Assembly: GCF_014648995.1 (NCBI RefSeq)
Contig: NZ_BMSE01000033.1
Location: 1 to 64,000 of the forward strand
Direction of reading: 5' to 3'
Length of the DNA: 64,000 bases
DNA from: Streptomyces massasporeus
Lineage (GTDB): Bacteria > Actinomycetota > Actinomycetes > Streptomycetales > Streptomycetaceae
Shown here: one piece after another, positions 16,954 through 26,556 of the stretch
How the letters are laid out: the number at the start of each line of letters is the position of its first letter
Position numbering within the stretch: position 1 is the first letter of the stretch
Notes under the pieces: generated by a model
What the model saw: only the letters and a program-made list of their open reading frames with translations
Told to the model about the DNA's origin: nothing
Databases searched by the model: none
Position numbers and translations under genes: made by a program

Positions 16954-19941
16954 TCACGCCGGGACCGCGGACCCCGTGCGCATTAGCGCCGCGATCGTCG
17001 CCACGGTCGGGCGGCGCACCACCTGCCGGAGCGACAGGTTGTCGTAGCCCTGCGCACGCAGCTGGTTGACCAGGCGGGCGAGCAGCAGCGAGTGTCCGCC
17101 GGAGGCGAAGAACTCGTCTTCCGGGCTCGGCCAGCCGCGGCCGATGAGCTGCTTCCAGGCGGTTGCGACGAGCAGCTCCTGCGGGTCGTAGGCGGAGGGG
17201 TCCGCTTCCGCACCCGTGCTGGCGAAGGCCAGCAGGCCCTTCCGGTCGACCTTGCCCGAGACGGTGGTGGGGAAGCGGTCGAGCACCGTAACCGACTCGG
17301 GGATCATCGGCCTGGGCAGGCACTCGCGGAGCAGCTCCGAGACGGTGTCGGAATCGGCCTCGCCACGGACGAACAGGCGCAGTCGGGGTTCCTCGGCCCG
17401 TCGGTCGACCACGGCCACGGCATCGCGCACGCCCTCGGCGCGCTGCGCCACCCGCTCGATCTCCCGCAAGTCGATGCGCCAGCCGTTTAGCTTGACCTGG
17501 CTGTCGCTGCGGCCAGCGAGCCGCAGCGTGCTGGTGGCGTCGAGGTGTCCGATGTCCCCCGTGCGGTAGGCGGCGAAGCAGCGGCCGGCTAGCCGGAGCT
17601 CGGTAAACGGAGAGGCGTCCTCGTGCCCGGTGAGGTAGCCGGCGGCGACTCCCGGCCCGATGATCGCCACCTCGCCGCGCACCCCTTCCGGCAGTATCTC
17701 GCCTGAGGCGTCGACCACGACGATTCCAGCGCCCGCGATGGGCGTGCCGACGTGGATGTCGCCGCCGGGCTCCAGCCGGCCGGCGGTGGCGGTGGCGGTG
17801 GCCTCGGTCGGGCCGTACAGGTTCCAGATCTCGGCCTGCGGGAAGCGCTGCCAGACGCGCCGTACGAGCTGCTCGTCGAGCGCCTCACCGCCCAGCAGGA
17901 AGCGGCTGACGCGGAGCGGATCGCCGTCTTCCGACGGGGCGGCCGCGTCGAGCAGGGCGGAGAGGTAGCTGGGAACGCAGTTGAGGGTGAGAGGAGCCCC
18001 GGCGGCGGCCAGTTCGGCGCGGACCGCGGCGAGGTCGAGGCGGTCGGCGGCCGGCAGCCAGACGCAGCCGCCGCGATACAGGACGCCAAGCGTCTGCTTG
18101 AAGCTGGCGTCGAAGACCGGGCTGGACAGCACGGGCAGTATCGCCCCGTCGGCCAGGAAGGTCCGCGCCATCGCCGACAGGTAGTTGTCCAGGCTCGCAC
18201 GGCTCACCTGCACCAGCTTGGGGAGGCCCGTCGAGCCCGAGGTGCGCAGGAGGTAGCCAGTCGCATCGCCATCGACGGGGACCGGTTCGCCCGGGAGGGC
18301 CCCCGGGGTGGTGGGCACGTCCTCCATCCGCACGGCCCTGCAGCCGTGCGGGAGGGGCACCTGCGGGGCACCTGCGCCAGTCAGGACCACAGAGGCCTGC
18401 GCCCACTCAAGCGCATCCGCCAGCCGGGCAGCCGGTTCCTGCGTCGACAGGGGCAGGAAAGCGGCCCCCCGCCACAGCGCCGCCAGCTGCGCGGCCAGCA
18501 GGTCGGGTCCGTGGTCGGCGAGCACGGCGACCACTCCGTGGGCGGGGACGTCGGACAGTGCGCCAGACAGCGCCGCCACTCGGGCGCCCAAATCCCGGTA
18601 GGTTAGGACCAGCTCGCCGCGCCGGAAGGCCGGCGCGTCTGGGCGCTCACCCAGATGGGCCAGGACCGTGTCCGTCAGCGGCGCGGCGGCGGGACCGCTC
18701 TTACCGCCGCCGAGGCGTTCGGCGACCGCGGCCGCCTTCGCCAGCGGCAGCAGGCGCAGGGTGCCGAGCGGCGCCGCAGGACGGTGCGCGAGGTCGTCGA
18801 GGACTCCCGCCCACAGGGTGAGCAGGGTGTCGAGCAGCCACCGGCCTCCCTCCCCGGTCGCCGACTCGGCGTGCAGTCGCCAAGCGGCGCCGTGGGTACG
18901 CAGGGACAGGGTGATGTCGCCGTCGAGCGGGGCGGACCAGGTCTCCAGGTACCAGCCATCGGGCAGCGCCGGCGCGCCGAACGGGTCGAAGACCAGGACA
19001 GGCCGGGCCGTCTCACCGGACAGGGCCGGTCCGCCGAGCATCTCGGACAGTTCGGCCAGGCCGGCCCGGCGCTCGGGCAGGACGGCGGCCGCCGTCCCCT
19101 TCAGGTCAACCTCCCAGCCGGTGGCGACCGTCTGGGTCAGCGGGCCGATCAGGGTGTCGACGCCCATCACCTCGCGGGCGTCGCAGCGCAGACCGACGGC
19201 GTGCGGGCCGAGACCGAGCCGCTGGGCCACCGTGTCGAGCGCCAGATGGGCGATCTCGGCGATGTCGCAGCCGGATCGCTCCGCGAGCGCGCCGAGTAGC
19301 GCAGTCTCGTCCGGCCCCATGATCCGGTCGGCGGCCGTGGCGCCCCCGGCGCCCGCGCCGCCGGTACCACCCGCGCCGGGGAAGACGTCGGTCAGGCGCG
19401 GGGAATCGGTGTCGGCGGCGCGCCGCCGGGCGGACCAGAAGTGCTCCTCCTCGCGGAGTTCGCCCTCGCGCATCATGGCGCTGTGGCCTTGGGCCACCGT
19501 AAGGAAGTCCAGGCCGGACTCCGTCCCGGACCCGGATCCGGCGAGCCGGCGGGCGACGTCCGCCAGAAGCAGGGACAGCGACGCCGGGTCCGCGAAGAGC
19601 GCGTCGCAGGAGACGGTCAGCAGGGGGCCGTCCCAGGAGTTGGCGACCGAGGCCGTCAGGGTGCCCCTCACCAGCTCCCTCACGCCGTCCGCGGTGACCG
19701 TCCACTGCGGTGCGCCGGCACTTTGCTGCCGGGGGACCCGCAGTCCGGGGACACTGACGCGGTCGGCGGTGAGAATCGGTGCGGCGGCCAGGGCCGCGCC
19801 CAGTGCCTCGGCCAGCGCGGTGGCAGACGTAGCTGGCACCCGCACGCTCACGGTGAGCCTGCGGTCGCCGGCGTCGAGCGCGGCGCGCTGCAGGGGGCTG
19901 AGGTCGAAGGCCTGGGTCGTGGAGGTGTCCGTGATGCTCAT
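16954..19941 (-). CDS. single-module NRPS: Cy/C-like domain, A, T
   Basis: This is a 995-residue protein. Residues 1-430 are a condensation-superfamily domain in which HHxxxDG is missing; at 113-121 it instead reads DALFADPAS, fitting DxxxxDxxS of heterocyclization domains. The A domain (about 430-895) has LLRTSGSTGLPKLV, FDASFKQTLG, NLYGPTEATATATA, YRTGDIGH and VSGKVDRK. The T domain near 945 has FFASGGHSLLLARL with the phosphopantetheine Ser. The A4 region FDASFKQ is not one I can match to a known specificity. There is no E or TE domain. The ATG overlaps the stop of the hydroxylase gene (ATGA), so they are coupled; the hydroxylase may act on the residue bound here. Confidence 0.9.
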   Translation of the reverse strand: MSITDTSTTQAFDLSPLQRAALDAGDRRLTVSVRVPATSATALAEALGAALAAAPILTADRVSVPGLRVPRQQSAGAPQWTVTADGVRELVRGTLTASVANSWDGPLLTVSCDALFADPASLSLLLADVARRLAGSGSGTESGLDFLTVAQGHSAMMREGELREEEHFWSARRRAADTDSPRLTDVFPGAGGTGGAGAGGATAADRIMGPDETALLGALAERSGCDIAEIAHLALDTVAQRLGLGPHAVGLRCDAREVMGVDTLIGPLTQTVATGWEVDLKGTAAAVLPERRAGLAELSEMLGGPALSGETARPVLVFDPFGAPALPDGWYLETWSAPLDGDITLSLRTHGAAWRLHAESATGEGGRWLLDTLLTLWAGVLDDLAHRPAAPLGTLRLLPLAKAAAVAERLGGGKSGPAAAPLTDTVLAHLGERPDAPAFRRGELVLTYRDLGARVAALSGALSDVPAHGVVAVLADHGPDLLAAQLAALWRGAAFLPLSTQEPAARLADALEWAQASVVLTGAGAPQVPLPHGCRAVRMEDVPTTPGALPGEPVPVDGDATGYLLRTSGSTGLPKLVQVSRASLDNYLSAMARTFLADGAILPVLSSPVFDASFKQTLGVLYRGGCVWLPAADRLDLAAVRAELAAAGAPLTLNCVPSYLSALLDAAAPSEDGDPLRVSRFLLGGEALDEQLVRRVWQRFPQAEIWNLYGPTEATATATAGRLEPGGDIHVGTPIAGAGIVVVDASGEILPEGVRGEVAIIGPGVAAGYLTGHEDASPFTELRLAGRCFAAYRTGDIGHLDATSTLRLAGRSDSQVKLNGWRIDLREIERVAQRAEGVRDAVAVVDRRAEEPRLRLFVRGEADSDTVSELLRECLPRPMIPESVTVLDRFPTTVSGKVDRKGLLAFASTGAEADPSAYDPQELLVATAWKQLIGRGWPSPEDEFFASGGHSLLLARLVNQLRAQGYDNLSLRQVVRRPTVATIAALMRTGSAVPA

Positions 19942-20966
19942 GCCTGTGCTCCTCGGACGGTGCTGAGGTAGGACTCGGCGATCTTCAGGAGGATGCGACG
20001 CGGTCCGCTGAAGGGCCGGCGGCCGTGGGCGGCCAGCATGTTGTCGACGATGAGGATGTCGCCCTCACGCCAGTCGAACTGGACGGTGTGCTCCTCGACA
20101 ATGTCGTTGACCACCGTGATGACGTCCGCGTCGATGTCCGACCCGTCACCCCAGAAGACGTTGTTGGGCCACAGCTGTTCGTCCGTGTCGTCCGGCGCGG
20201 TCGACAGAGCGTCCCGGATGCCACTGTCCATGCGGGAGATGTGGAAGCCGTGGGCGTAGTTGAACCACACCTCGTCGCCGGTCACGGGGTGCCGGGCGAT
20301 CGCGGGCCGACGCTCGGACGTGCGCAGCTGGTCGTCGCCGATCCACTCGACGGTACGGCCTTCGGCGCGGCAGAGCTCCTCGACCTCCTCGCGGCTGTCG
20401 GTCTCGTACGAGCGCTGCCAGGTGCGGTTGTAACCGTAGCCGCGGACGTACAGCAGCTCGCGCTCGGCGAACTGCCGCCGTATATCCGCGGGAATGGCCC
20501 GCATCAGGGCGCGGTTGTCGGTGAGCGGTGTCTGCCCACGGTCCTTGGGCTCGATGTCGCACTGGAAGAACAGCAGCATCGGCCAGTCGTGCGAGTAGCA
20601 GAACTCGCTGTGCTGCCGGATGTCGAGGTCCTCGGGGTACTCGCTCGCGGTGTACGTGGTCTTGCCGACCCGGCTGCGGATGGCGGCACCACCCGCGTAG
20701 TCGACCAGCTGACCGCTGAACGCCTCGACCACGGCGTCGAAGTCGGGCTTCGTTGGCGACCGGAACAGCAGCGCGCCGTGGCGGTACAGGTCGGCCCGGA
20801 GCTCCTCACGGTGCTCCCGGACCCAGGCCGCCAGATCGACATCGGCGTCGGCCTCGAAGGCCAGCGGCAGCTGCTCTTCGTTGTAGGCGGTGCGGCGCAC
20901 CAGATCCATGGCGGTCGCTCCGCCGGTTTCCCCGGAATCGAGCCGGGCGAACTTGCCGATGGGCAC
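19938..20966 (-). CDS. TauD/SyrP-like Fe(II)/2-oxoglutarate dioxygenase
   Basis: The 342-residue protein has DIRQHSEFCYSHDWPMLLFFQC, containing the HxE iron ligands in the arrangement of SyrP-type aspartyl hydroxylases, and DNMLAAHGRRPFSGPRRILLKI, with the distal His and the 2-oxoglutarate Arg. SyrP relatives beta-hydroxylate amino acids tethered on NRPS carrier proteins. The GTG start is supported by AAGGAG eight bases upstream. It is the first gene of the long minus-strand operon and is coupled to the single-module NRPS, which is the likely partner. Confidence 0.87.
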   Translation of the reverse strand: MPIGKFARLDSGETGGATAMDLVRRTAYNEEQLPLAFEADADVDLAAWVREHREELRADLYRHGALLFRSPTKPDFDAVVEAFSGQLVDYAGGAAIRSRVGKTTYTASEYPEDLDIRQHSEFCYSHDWPMLLFFQCDIEPKDRGQTPLTDNRALMRAIPADIRRQFAERELLYVRGYGYNRTWQRSYETDSREEVEELCRAEGRTVEWIGDDQLRTSERRPAIARHPVTGDEVWFNYAHGFHISRMDSGIRDALSTAPDDTDEQLWPNNVFWGDGSDIDADVITVVNDIVEEHTVQFDWREGDILIVDNMLAAHGRRPFSGPRRILLKIAESYLSTVRGAQA

Positions 20967-21332
20967 GGGCTGTTCTCCTTCGCGGATGTCCTTGACGGTT
21001 CGTCGCCGCCACCCGGGGGCTGGGCCGGGGTGGTCGGGAGACCGAAGAGGGAGCCGGTTCCAGTGGGATCTCCGTCGCTCGGGCGGCTCCTCGAAGCAGG
21101 TCGCTTCGTCTGTGTTTCGACTGTGCCGTGCGGCGGCGCCGGACGTCATCACTTCCCTGTGGCCGCCCTCTGCCAGGGCAGTGGAATGCCATCGGGGACC
21201 GGGCCGGGCGGGAGTGCCGCTGGGCTACGGTCGGCAGCGATCGGAGCCATGCCGGGAGTTCCCGCGGCCGGTCGTCGGCAGCCGTCCGACCCCTTCCCGC
21301 ATCCCGGGCAGCCCACTTCTGGAGGAACGTTC
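20967..21332. other. divergent promoter region, 366 bp
   Basis: No convincing gene is seen here. The space separates the minus-strand hydroxylase/NRPS operon from the plus-strand aminotransferase/dehydrogenase operon and so must contain both promoters. It holds one copy of a motif shared with 26557-26587. Confidence 0.7.
21161..21191 (-). promoter_or_regulatory. shared 31-bp motif, copy 1 (putative regulator operator)
   Basis: Read on the minus strand it contains TGGCATT, then CTGCCCTGGCAG, then a GC-GCC end. It matches 26557-26587 at 24 of 31 positions. The inner TGCC..GGCA is a palindrome. It lies 195 bp before the hydroxylase start and 142 bp before the aminotransferase start. Confidence 0.45.
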
Positions 21333-22712
21333 ATGCTTGACGCGACACACCTGGTCCCGGCGCCCGGCGTCACAGCGGAGGTCCACCCGGCCGACGTGCA
21401 TGCCCGACTGGCCGCTCACATGCTGGTGGACGGCTTCCCGATGGTTCTCGACCTGGCGCGCAGTCACGGCAGCTGGCTGGTGGATGCCGTCAGCGGCGAG
21501 GCCTACCTCGACATGTACACCTTCTTCGCCTCGAGTCCGCTGGGCATCAACCCGCCTGACGTGGTGGAGGACCCGGAGATGATGAACCGGCTCGCCCGGG
21601 TGGGCGCCAACAAGCCAGCCAACTGCGACACCTACACGACGTACCTGGTCGAATTCGTCGAGACCTTCAAGCGCGTCCTCGGCGACCCCGCGCTGCCGCA
21701 CCTGTTCTTCGTCGAGGGCGGCGCGCTCGCCGTGGAGAACGCGCTCAAGTGCGCGTTCGACTGGAAGAGCCGCCACAACGAGGCCCACGGCCGCTCCCCA
21801 GAGCTCGGCCGGCGCGCACTCCACCTGACCCGGGCCTTCCACGGCCGGAGCGGGTACACGATGTCGCTGACCAACACCGACCCCACCAAGACCGACCGAT
21901 TCCCGGCCTTCGACTGGCCGCGTATCGAAGTGCCCGCCGTGCGCTTCCCGCTCTCCGACCATCTGGCCGAGGTGGAGGAGGCCGAGCGGCGCGCCCTGGC
22001 CCAGGCCGAGGCCGCCTTTCGCGCCCACCCGCATGACATCGCCTGCTTCATCGCGGAGCCGGTTCAGGGCGAGGGCGGCGACAACCACATGCGGCCGGAA
22101 TTCCTCCGGGCCATGCAGGAACTCTGCCACCGGCACGACGCCCTCTTCGTCGTCGATGAGGTCCAGACTGGTGTCGGCCTCACCGGTACACCGTGGGCAT
22201 ACCAGCAGCTCGGCATCGACCCGGACATCGTCGCCTTCTCGAAGAAGACCCAGGTGGGCGGCATCATGGCCGGGCGGCGCGTCGACGAGGTCCCGGACAA
22301 CGTCTTCCGGGTGAGCAGCCGCATCAGCTCCACCTGGGGCGGCGGTCTCGTCGACATGGTCCGGGCCACCCGACTGCTTGAGGTCATCGAGCGCGACGGG
22401 CTGATCGCCCGCGCCGCCGAGGCTGGCGACCACTTCGTCGCGGGTCTGCGCCGGGTTGCCGACCGGCATCCCGGAGTGATGGACAACGTGCGGGGACGCG
22501 GTCTGATGTGCGCCTTCGACATGCCGACCCCGGAGCTCCGCGACGAGGTCGTCCGCCGGATGCGGGAGGAGGAGCGGGTGCTCGTACTGCCCAGCGGAGA
22601 GCGGACGGTCCGGGCGAGGCCCTCGCTGAACATCGCGTACGCGGAGCTGGACCTGTCGCTGTCCGCCCTGGACCGCACCCTCGTCCGGATGGCCTCGGAG
22701 GGGCAGCTGTGA
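21333..22712 (+). CDS. lat: L-lysine 6-aminotransferase
   Basis: The 459-residue class III PLP aminotransferase has LFFVEGGALAVENALKCAFDWKS, FIAEPVQGEGGDNHM, VVDEVQTGVGLTG and IVAFSKKTQVGGIMAG; the KKTQVxGI PLP-lysine region is characteristic of lysine 6-aminotransferases of beta-lactam clusters. It moves the epsilon amino group of lysine to 2-oxoglutarate, giving aminoadipate semialdehyde/piperideine-6-carboxylate. The ATG has GGAGGA eight bases upstream. The next gene, coupled by GTGA overlap, encodes the dehydrogenase that finishes alpha-aminoadipate, supporting the assignment. Confidence 0.92.
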   Translation: MLDATHLVPAPGVTAEVHPADVHARLAAHMLVDGFPMVLDLARSHGSWLVDAVSGEAYLDMYTFFASSPLGINPPDVVEDPEMMNRLARVGANKPANCDTYTTYLVEFVETFKRVLGDPALPHLFFVEGGALAVENALKCAFDWKSRHNEAHGRSPELGRRALHLTRAFHGRSGYTMSLTNTDPTKTDRFPAFDWPRIEVPAVRFPLSDHLAEVEEAERRALAQAEAAFRAHPHDIACFIAEPVQGEGGDNHMRPEFLRAMQELCHRHDALFVVDEVQTGVGLTGTPWAYQQLGIDPDIVAFSKKTQVGGIMAGRRVDEVPDNVFRVSSRISSTWGGGLVDMVRATRLLEVIERDGLIARAAEAGDHFVAGLRRVADRHPGVMDNVRGRGLMCAFDMPTPELRDEVVRRMREEERVLVLPSGERTVRARPSLNIAYAELDLSLSALDRTLVRMASEGQL

Positions 22713-24295
22713 GCACTTGTCACGTCACTTCCGCCGCGGCCACGTCCTCCGTCGCCTCGATTGTCGCTGGCAAGCCGCTGCCGCGGGAGCACACCGCGCA
22801 AGGACGCGTCTCGTACAACCCCGCCCGGCTCGACGAGGCCGTGGCGGAAGTGGAACTCGTCGGTGCCGACGGCTTCGCGGCGGCCTGCACGGCCGCGAAG
22901 GCCGGGCAGCAGGCATGGGCCGACACCCCTGCTCCCGTGCGAGGCCGGACCATCGCGGCCGCCGGACGCCTCGTGGAGGCCAACGCGGAGCGCCTAGCTG
23001 CCCTGGTCACCCGGGAGATCGGCAAGCCGTACGCCGAAGCCCTGGGCGAGGTCCGCGAGATCGTGGACACCTGCGACTTCTTCATCGGCGAGGGGCGGCG
23101 CCTGTACGGGCAGACGGTGCCAAGCGAGATGCCCGACAAACAGTTGCTCACCTTCCGCGAGCCGGTCGGCGTGGTGGCGGTCGTCACCGCCGGCAACTTT
23201 CCCGTGGCTGTCCCCGCTTGGTACATCGTGCCCGCCCTGCTGTGCGGCAACGCCGTGGTGTGGAAGCCCGCGGAGTACGCGGCGGCAAGCGCCGCCGCGC
23301 TCTACGAGCTGTTGAGCCGGGCAGGGCTGCCCGAGGGCGTGCTGAACATCGTGCATGCGGACGGCGAGCAGACCTTCGCGGGTCTGGAGAAGGCGCTGGC
23401 CGCGGGCACCGTCGACAAGATCGGCTTTACCGGCTCTTCCCAGGTCGGTACCCGCATCGGAGAGCTGGCCGGTCGCCACCTGCAGTCGCCCTGCCTCGAG
23501 CTGGGCGGCAAGAACCCGCTGGTGGTGGCCCCCGACGCCGACCTCGACCTGGCCGTCGAAGGAGCCCTGTTCGCCGGCTTCGGCTCGGCCGGACAGCGCT
23601 GCACCTCACTCGGCACCCTGATCGTCCACGAGTCCGTGGCGGACGACTTCCTCGCGAGGTTCACCGCGGCGGTGGACGCCGCCACGATCGGCGAACCGAC
23701 CAGACAGGTGCTCTACGGGCCGCTACTCAACCGGCGGTTCGCCGAGCGTTTCGAGGAGTACCTCACCTGGATCCGCCCCCACCACACGGTGCACGGCCAT
23801 GCCCGGCCCGGTCGCATCACCGCCGCCCATCCACGCGCAGGCTTCGTCGGGGATCCGGATACGGGTCTGTACTACCACCCTGTCGTGGTCTCGGGTGTGC
23901 ACCCGGACGACCGGCTGTTCCTCGAGGAGACCTTCGGGCCGCTGGTGGGAGTGACCACCTACCGGGAGTTCGACGAGGCCGTGAAGCTGGCCAACGCTCC
24001 GGGCTACGGGCTGTCTGCAGCCGTCTACACGAACGACGCGCACGCTGCCTTCACCTTCCGCCGGCGCGTCCGGGCCGGGATGATCAGCGTGAACAACTCG
24101 ACCTCGGGTGCCGAGGCCCATCTTCCCTTCGGCGGAAACGGGCGCTCTGGCAACGGCTCACGGCAGTCGGGCGTCTGGGTCCTGGACCAGTTCACCCGGT
24201 GGCAGTCGATGAACTGGGACTACTCGGGCCGGCTCCAGAAGGCCCAGATGGACACTGCCGAGACGGTCGCCGACCTCGACTACCGGCTGTCCTAA
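22709..24295 (+). CDS. pcd: piperideine-6-carboxylate / aminoadipate-semialdehyde dehydrogenase
   Basis: The 528-residue aldehyde dehydrogenase has VTAGNFPVAVPAWYIVPALL, GFTGSSQVGTRI (nucleotide contact), LELGGKNPLVV (catalytic Glu) and FGSAGQRCTSLGT (catalytic Cys). The length and the FPVAVPAWY region fit Pcd-type enzymes. It oxidises the product of the lysine aminotransferase to L-alpha-aminoadipate. The GTG start overlaps the preceding stop. Together the two genes form a dedicated aminoadipate supply. The downstream side is a block of decayed IS elements. Confidence 0.88.
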   Translation: MSTCHVTSAAATSSVASIVAGKPLPREHTAQGRVSYNPARLDEAVAEVELVGADGFAAACTAAKAGQQAWADTPAPVRGRTIAAAGRLVEANAERLAALVTREIGKPYAEALGEVREIVDTCDFFIGEGRRLYGQTVPSEMPDKQLLTFREPVGVVAVVTAGNFPVAVPAWYIVPALLCGNAVVWKPAEYAAASAAALYELLSRAGLPEGVLNIVHADGEQTFAGLEKALAAGTVDKIGFTGSSQVGTRIGELAGRHLQSPCLELGGKNPLVVAPDADLDLAVEGALFAGFGSAGQRCTSLGTLIVHESVADDFLARFTAAVDAATIGEPTRQVLYGPLLNRRFAERFEEYLTWIRPHHTVHGHARPGRITAAHPRAGFVGDPDTGLYYHPVVVSGVHPDDRLFLEETFGPLVGVTTYREFDEAVKLANAPGYGLSAAVYTNDAHAAFTFRRRVRAGMISVNNSTSGAEAHLPFGGNGRSGNGSRQSGVWVLDQFTRWQSMNWDYSGRLQKAQMDTAETVADLDYRLS

Positions 24296-24985
24296 CTGTT
24301 CTGTCTCGCGAGGTTGTGGACGGTGATGCAGGTCTCGGTTGGGGCTGCTTGAACGGGTGAGGGCCTTCCAGGTTCGGTGTGGATTGCGACGTCTACACCG
24401 ACAAGAAAGGCCCTCGTGCCCTACCGTAATGCACCCATGACCGAGACCGGACGACTGCGGCTGGCCCGTTGAGTGGTCGAGGACGGCTGGCCGCTGTGCC
24501 GCGCCGCCGAACGCTTCCAGGTCTCGCCCACGACAGCCCAGCGGTGGGCGGACCGCTACCGCGAGATCGGCGAGGCCGGGATGGCTGATCGGTCCAGCCG
24601 TCCCCGCCACAGTCCCCGAAGGACACCGACCCGCACCGAACGGCGGATCATCAAGGTCCGGCTCGTCCGCCGCTGGGGACCGGCTCGCATCGCCCACCTG
24701 CTCGGCCTGGTTCCCTCCACCGTCCACCGCGTCCTGACCCGGTACCGGCTGGCCCGGCTCACGCACCTGGACCGCGCGACCGCCCGGAACATACGCCGCT
24801 ACGAGCATGAGAAGCCGGGCGAACTAGTGCACGTGGACATCAAGAAACTCGGCAGCATCCCCGACGGCGGCGGCCACGAGGGTCTCGGCCCGCCAGGCCG
24901 GCCGCGAAACCCGCAAGAACGCCGGCTACAGCTACCTCCACACCGCCGTCGACGACCACTCCCGCCTCGCCTACAGCGAGATCCC
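24296..24985 (+). pseudogene. decayed, truncated IS481-family transposase
   Basis: A GTG at 24416 begins the usual N-terminus, but TGA at 24470-24472 replaces an expected sense codon. The frame then gives VVEDGWPLCRAAERFQVSPTTAQRWADRY and the second HTH. The frame changes near 24880, after which ETRKNAGYSYLHTAVDDHSRLAYSEI (catalytic Asp region) continues in another frame, and the sequence stops abruptly near 24985 at an IS30 remnant. The left IS end lies in 24296-24415. It is non-functional. Confidence 0.85.
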
Positions 24986-26100
24986 TCCGTTGAGTTCGGC
25001 GGCGACCGCGGCCAGGTGCTCGGGACTGTGCTGGGACAGGTCGGTGCCTTTGGGGAAGTACTGCCGCAGCAGGCCGTTGATGTCCTCGTTCGAGCCGCTG
25101 CCAGGGGCTGGCCGGGTCGCAGAAGTAGACCGGGATGTTTGTGGCGATAACGCCTTGTGCGCGGCCCTCTCCGAGCCCTGGTCCCAGGTCAAGGACCGCT
25201 TCAGGTGCGGCGGAAGCGTGTTGACGGCCTCGATGAGGGCGTCCCGGGTGCTGGCGGCGCTGTGGTCGTCGGGCAGCGGGGCCAGCAGCGCGTAGTGGGT
25301 GTGGCGCTCGACGAGCGTGGCGATCGCCGACTTCCCTTCCTTGCCGATGATGAGGTCTCCCTCCCAGTGGCCGGGTACGGCCCGGTCGGCGGCCTCGGCC
25401 GGGCGCTCGCTGATCATCACCATGTCCTTGATGGCGCGGGGCTGGCGCTTGTAGGACTGCCGGTGTAACCGACGCATGGCCCGTCCGGTCGCAGGGCCCG
25501 GGTCAGCTCCCGGCGCATCTCGCCGCGGCCCTGGGCATAGAGGGCCTGGTAGATCGTCTCGTGGACCACGTGCATCTCCGGCCGGTCGGGGAAGGCGGTC
25601 CGTAGAGCCTGGCAGATCTGCTCAGGGCTCCAGCGCAGTTCGAGGTGGCGCAGGATGAAGTCCCGCAGCCTGGGGTTCTGTCCGATCTTGCCGGGCTTGG
25701 GGCGCGCGCGGCGTTGCTCGGCGCGGCGGTGCGCGGCGTGCGGCCGGTGAGCCCAGCAGGAAGCGCCCCGCGCAGCGGCATGCCGTTGCCGCGTCTCTCC
25801 CGGCTGATGGTCGACGGGCTGTGGTCCAGTTCACGGGCGATCTGCAGGACGGACGCCTTTTCCCGCAGCCGGTCGGCGATGTGGATGCGGTCCTCCTCCC
25901 GGAGGTAACGCGACGGACCGGAAGCCGAAGCCTCCTCAGGTTGATCCCGACGATCCGGCATGCCTCTCTGCTGCTGTACCCCTGACGCTTGAGCTGGAGA
26001 TATACCTCTCGCTCACGCGTCAGCCGACGACCGCCCCCACCGCGTCTGTCCTTGCGGATCTCGAAGTCCATCGCACCCCTTGAGCTGGGGTGTTGCGACG
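24971..26100 (-). pseudogene. decayed IS30-family element
   Basis: The minus strand carries IS30 transposase pieces in at least three frames: an N-terminal QLKRQGYSSREACRIVGIN, then HIADRLREKASVLQIARELDHSPSTISRE (HTH), and GHWEGDLIIGKEGKSAIATLVERHTHYALL with the first catalytic Asp, ending in NGLLRQYFPKGTDLSQHSPEHLAAVAAELN. Several frameshifts separate them, and the C-terminus is cut where it meets the IS481 relic. Non-functional; it separates the aminoadipate genes from the second regulator. Confidence 0.85.
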
Positions 26101-26192
26101 ATCACTAGAACTCAAGCGGATCCAGGGGGCCTCGCCGTCTCGCGGCCGCCGCGTGCCGCGCGGCTCCGCCGGGGCGAGGCCTGGTGCGCGAG

Positions 26193-26510
26193 TCAGCGCG
26201 CGCGGGCGGGCAGCCACAGTCCGCTGACGTTGAGCACGTCAGCCTGACACGTCTCCAGCCACCACCCGTCGCCCAACGTCCCGGCGGCCAGAAGTGATTC
26301 GCACACCGTGCGGGTGCGGCGCACCGCCTGGGAGAGGCTCGGCGCGACGACGAATGCGATGCCGTCGAACCCGTCGGTGACGGGCTGCAGACTGACGTGT
26401 TCCACCCCCGGCACGGAGGCGGTCATGAAGCGGTGGGCAAGGGCGTCGGCGCCCTGAGCCGGTCCGCCGGTTCCTGCCGGACTGCGCAGACGAATGAGGA
26501 TCGAGTGCAT
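26193..26510 (-). CDS. small hypothetical protein downstream of regulator 2
   Basis: The 105-residue protein (MHSILIRLRS to WLPARAR) has no motif I recognise. It contains one Trp-rich segment (DGWWLETCQADVLNVSGLWL). It follows the second LuxR-type regulator on the same strand after 109 bp, a gap that contains copy 2 of the shared 31-bp motif 47-77 bp before the start. It may be a target of that regulator. No strong ribosome-binding site is seen, so the start is uncertain. Confidence 0.55.
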   Translation of the reverse strand: MHSILIRLRSPAGTGGPAQGADALAHRFMTASVPGVEHVSLQPVTDGFDGIAFVVAPSLSQAVRRTRTVCESLLAAGTLGDGWWLETCQADVLNVSGLWLPARAR

Positions 26511-26556
26511 GCCATGAGGGTGACGCCTACTGGCGGCCCGTGTCTCGTTCCGGCAG

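Noticed and set aside
20025..22712. An 895-codon plus-strand frame
   Set aside because: The first half is the complement of the TauD gene and the intergenic region; only the part from ATG 21333 is a gene.
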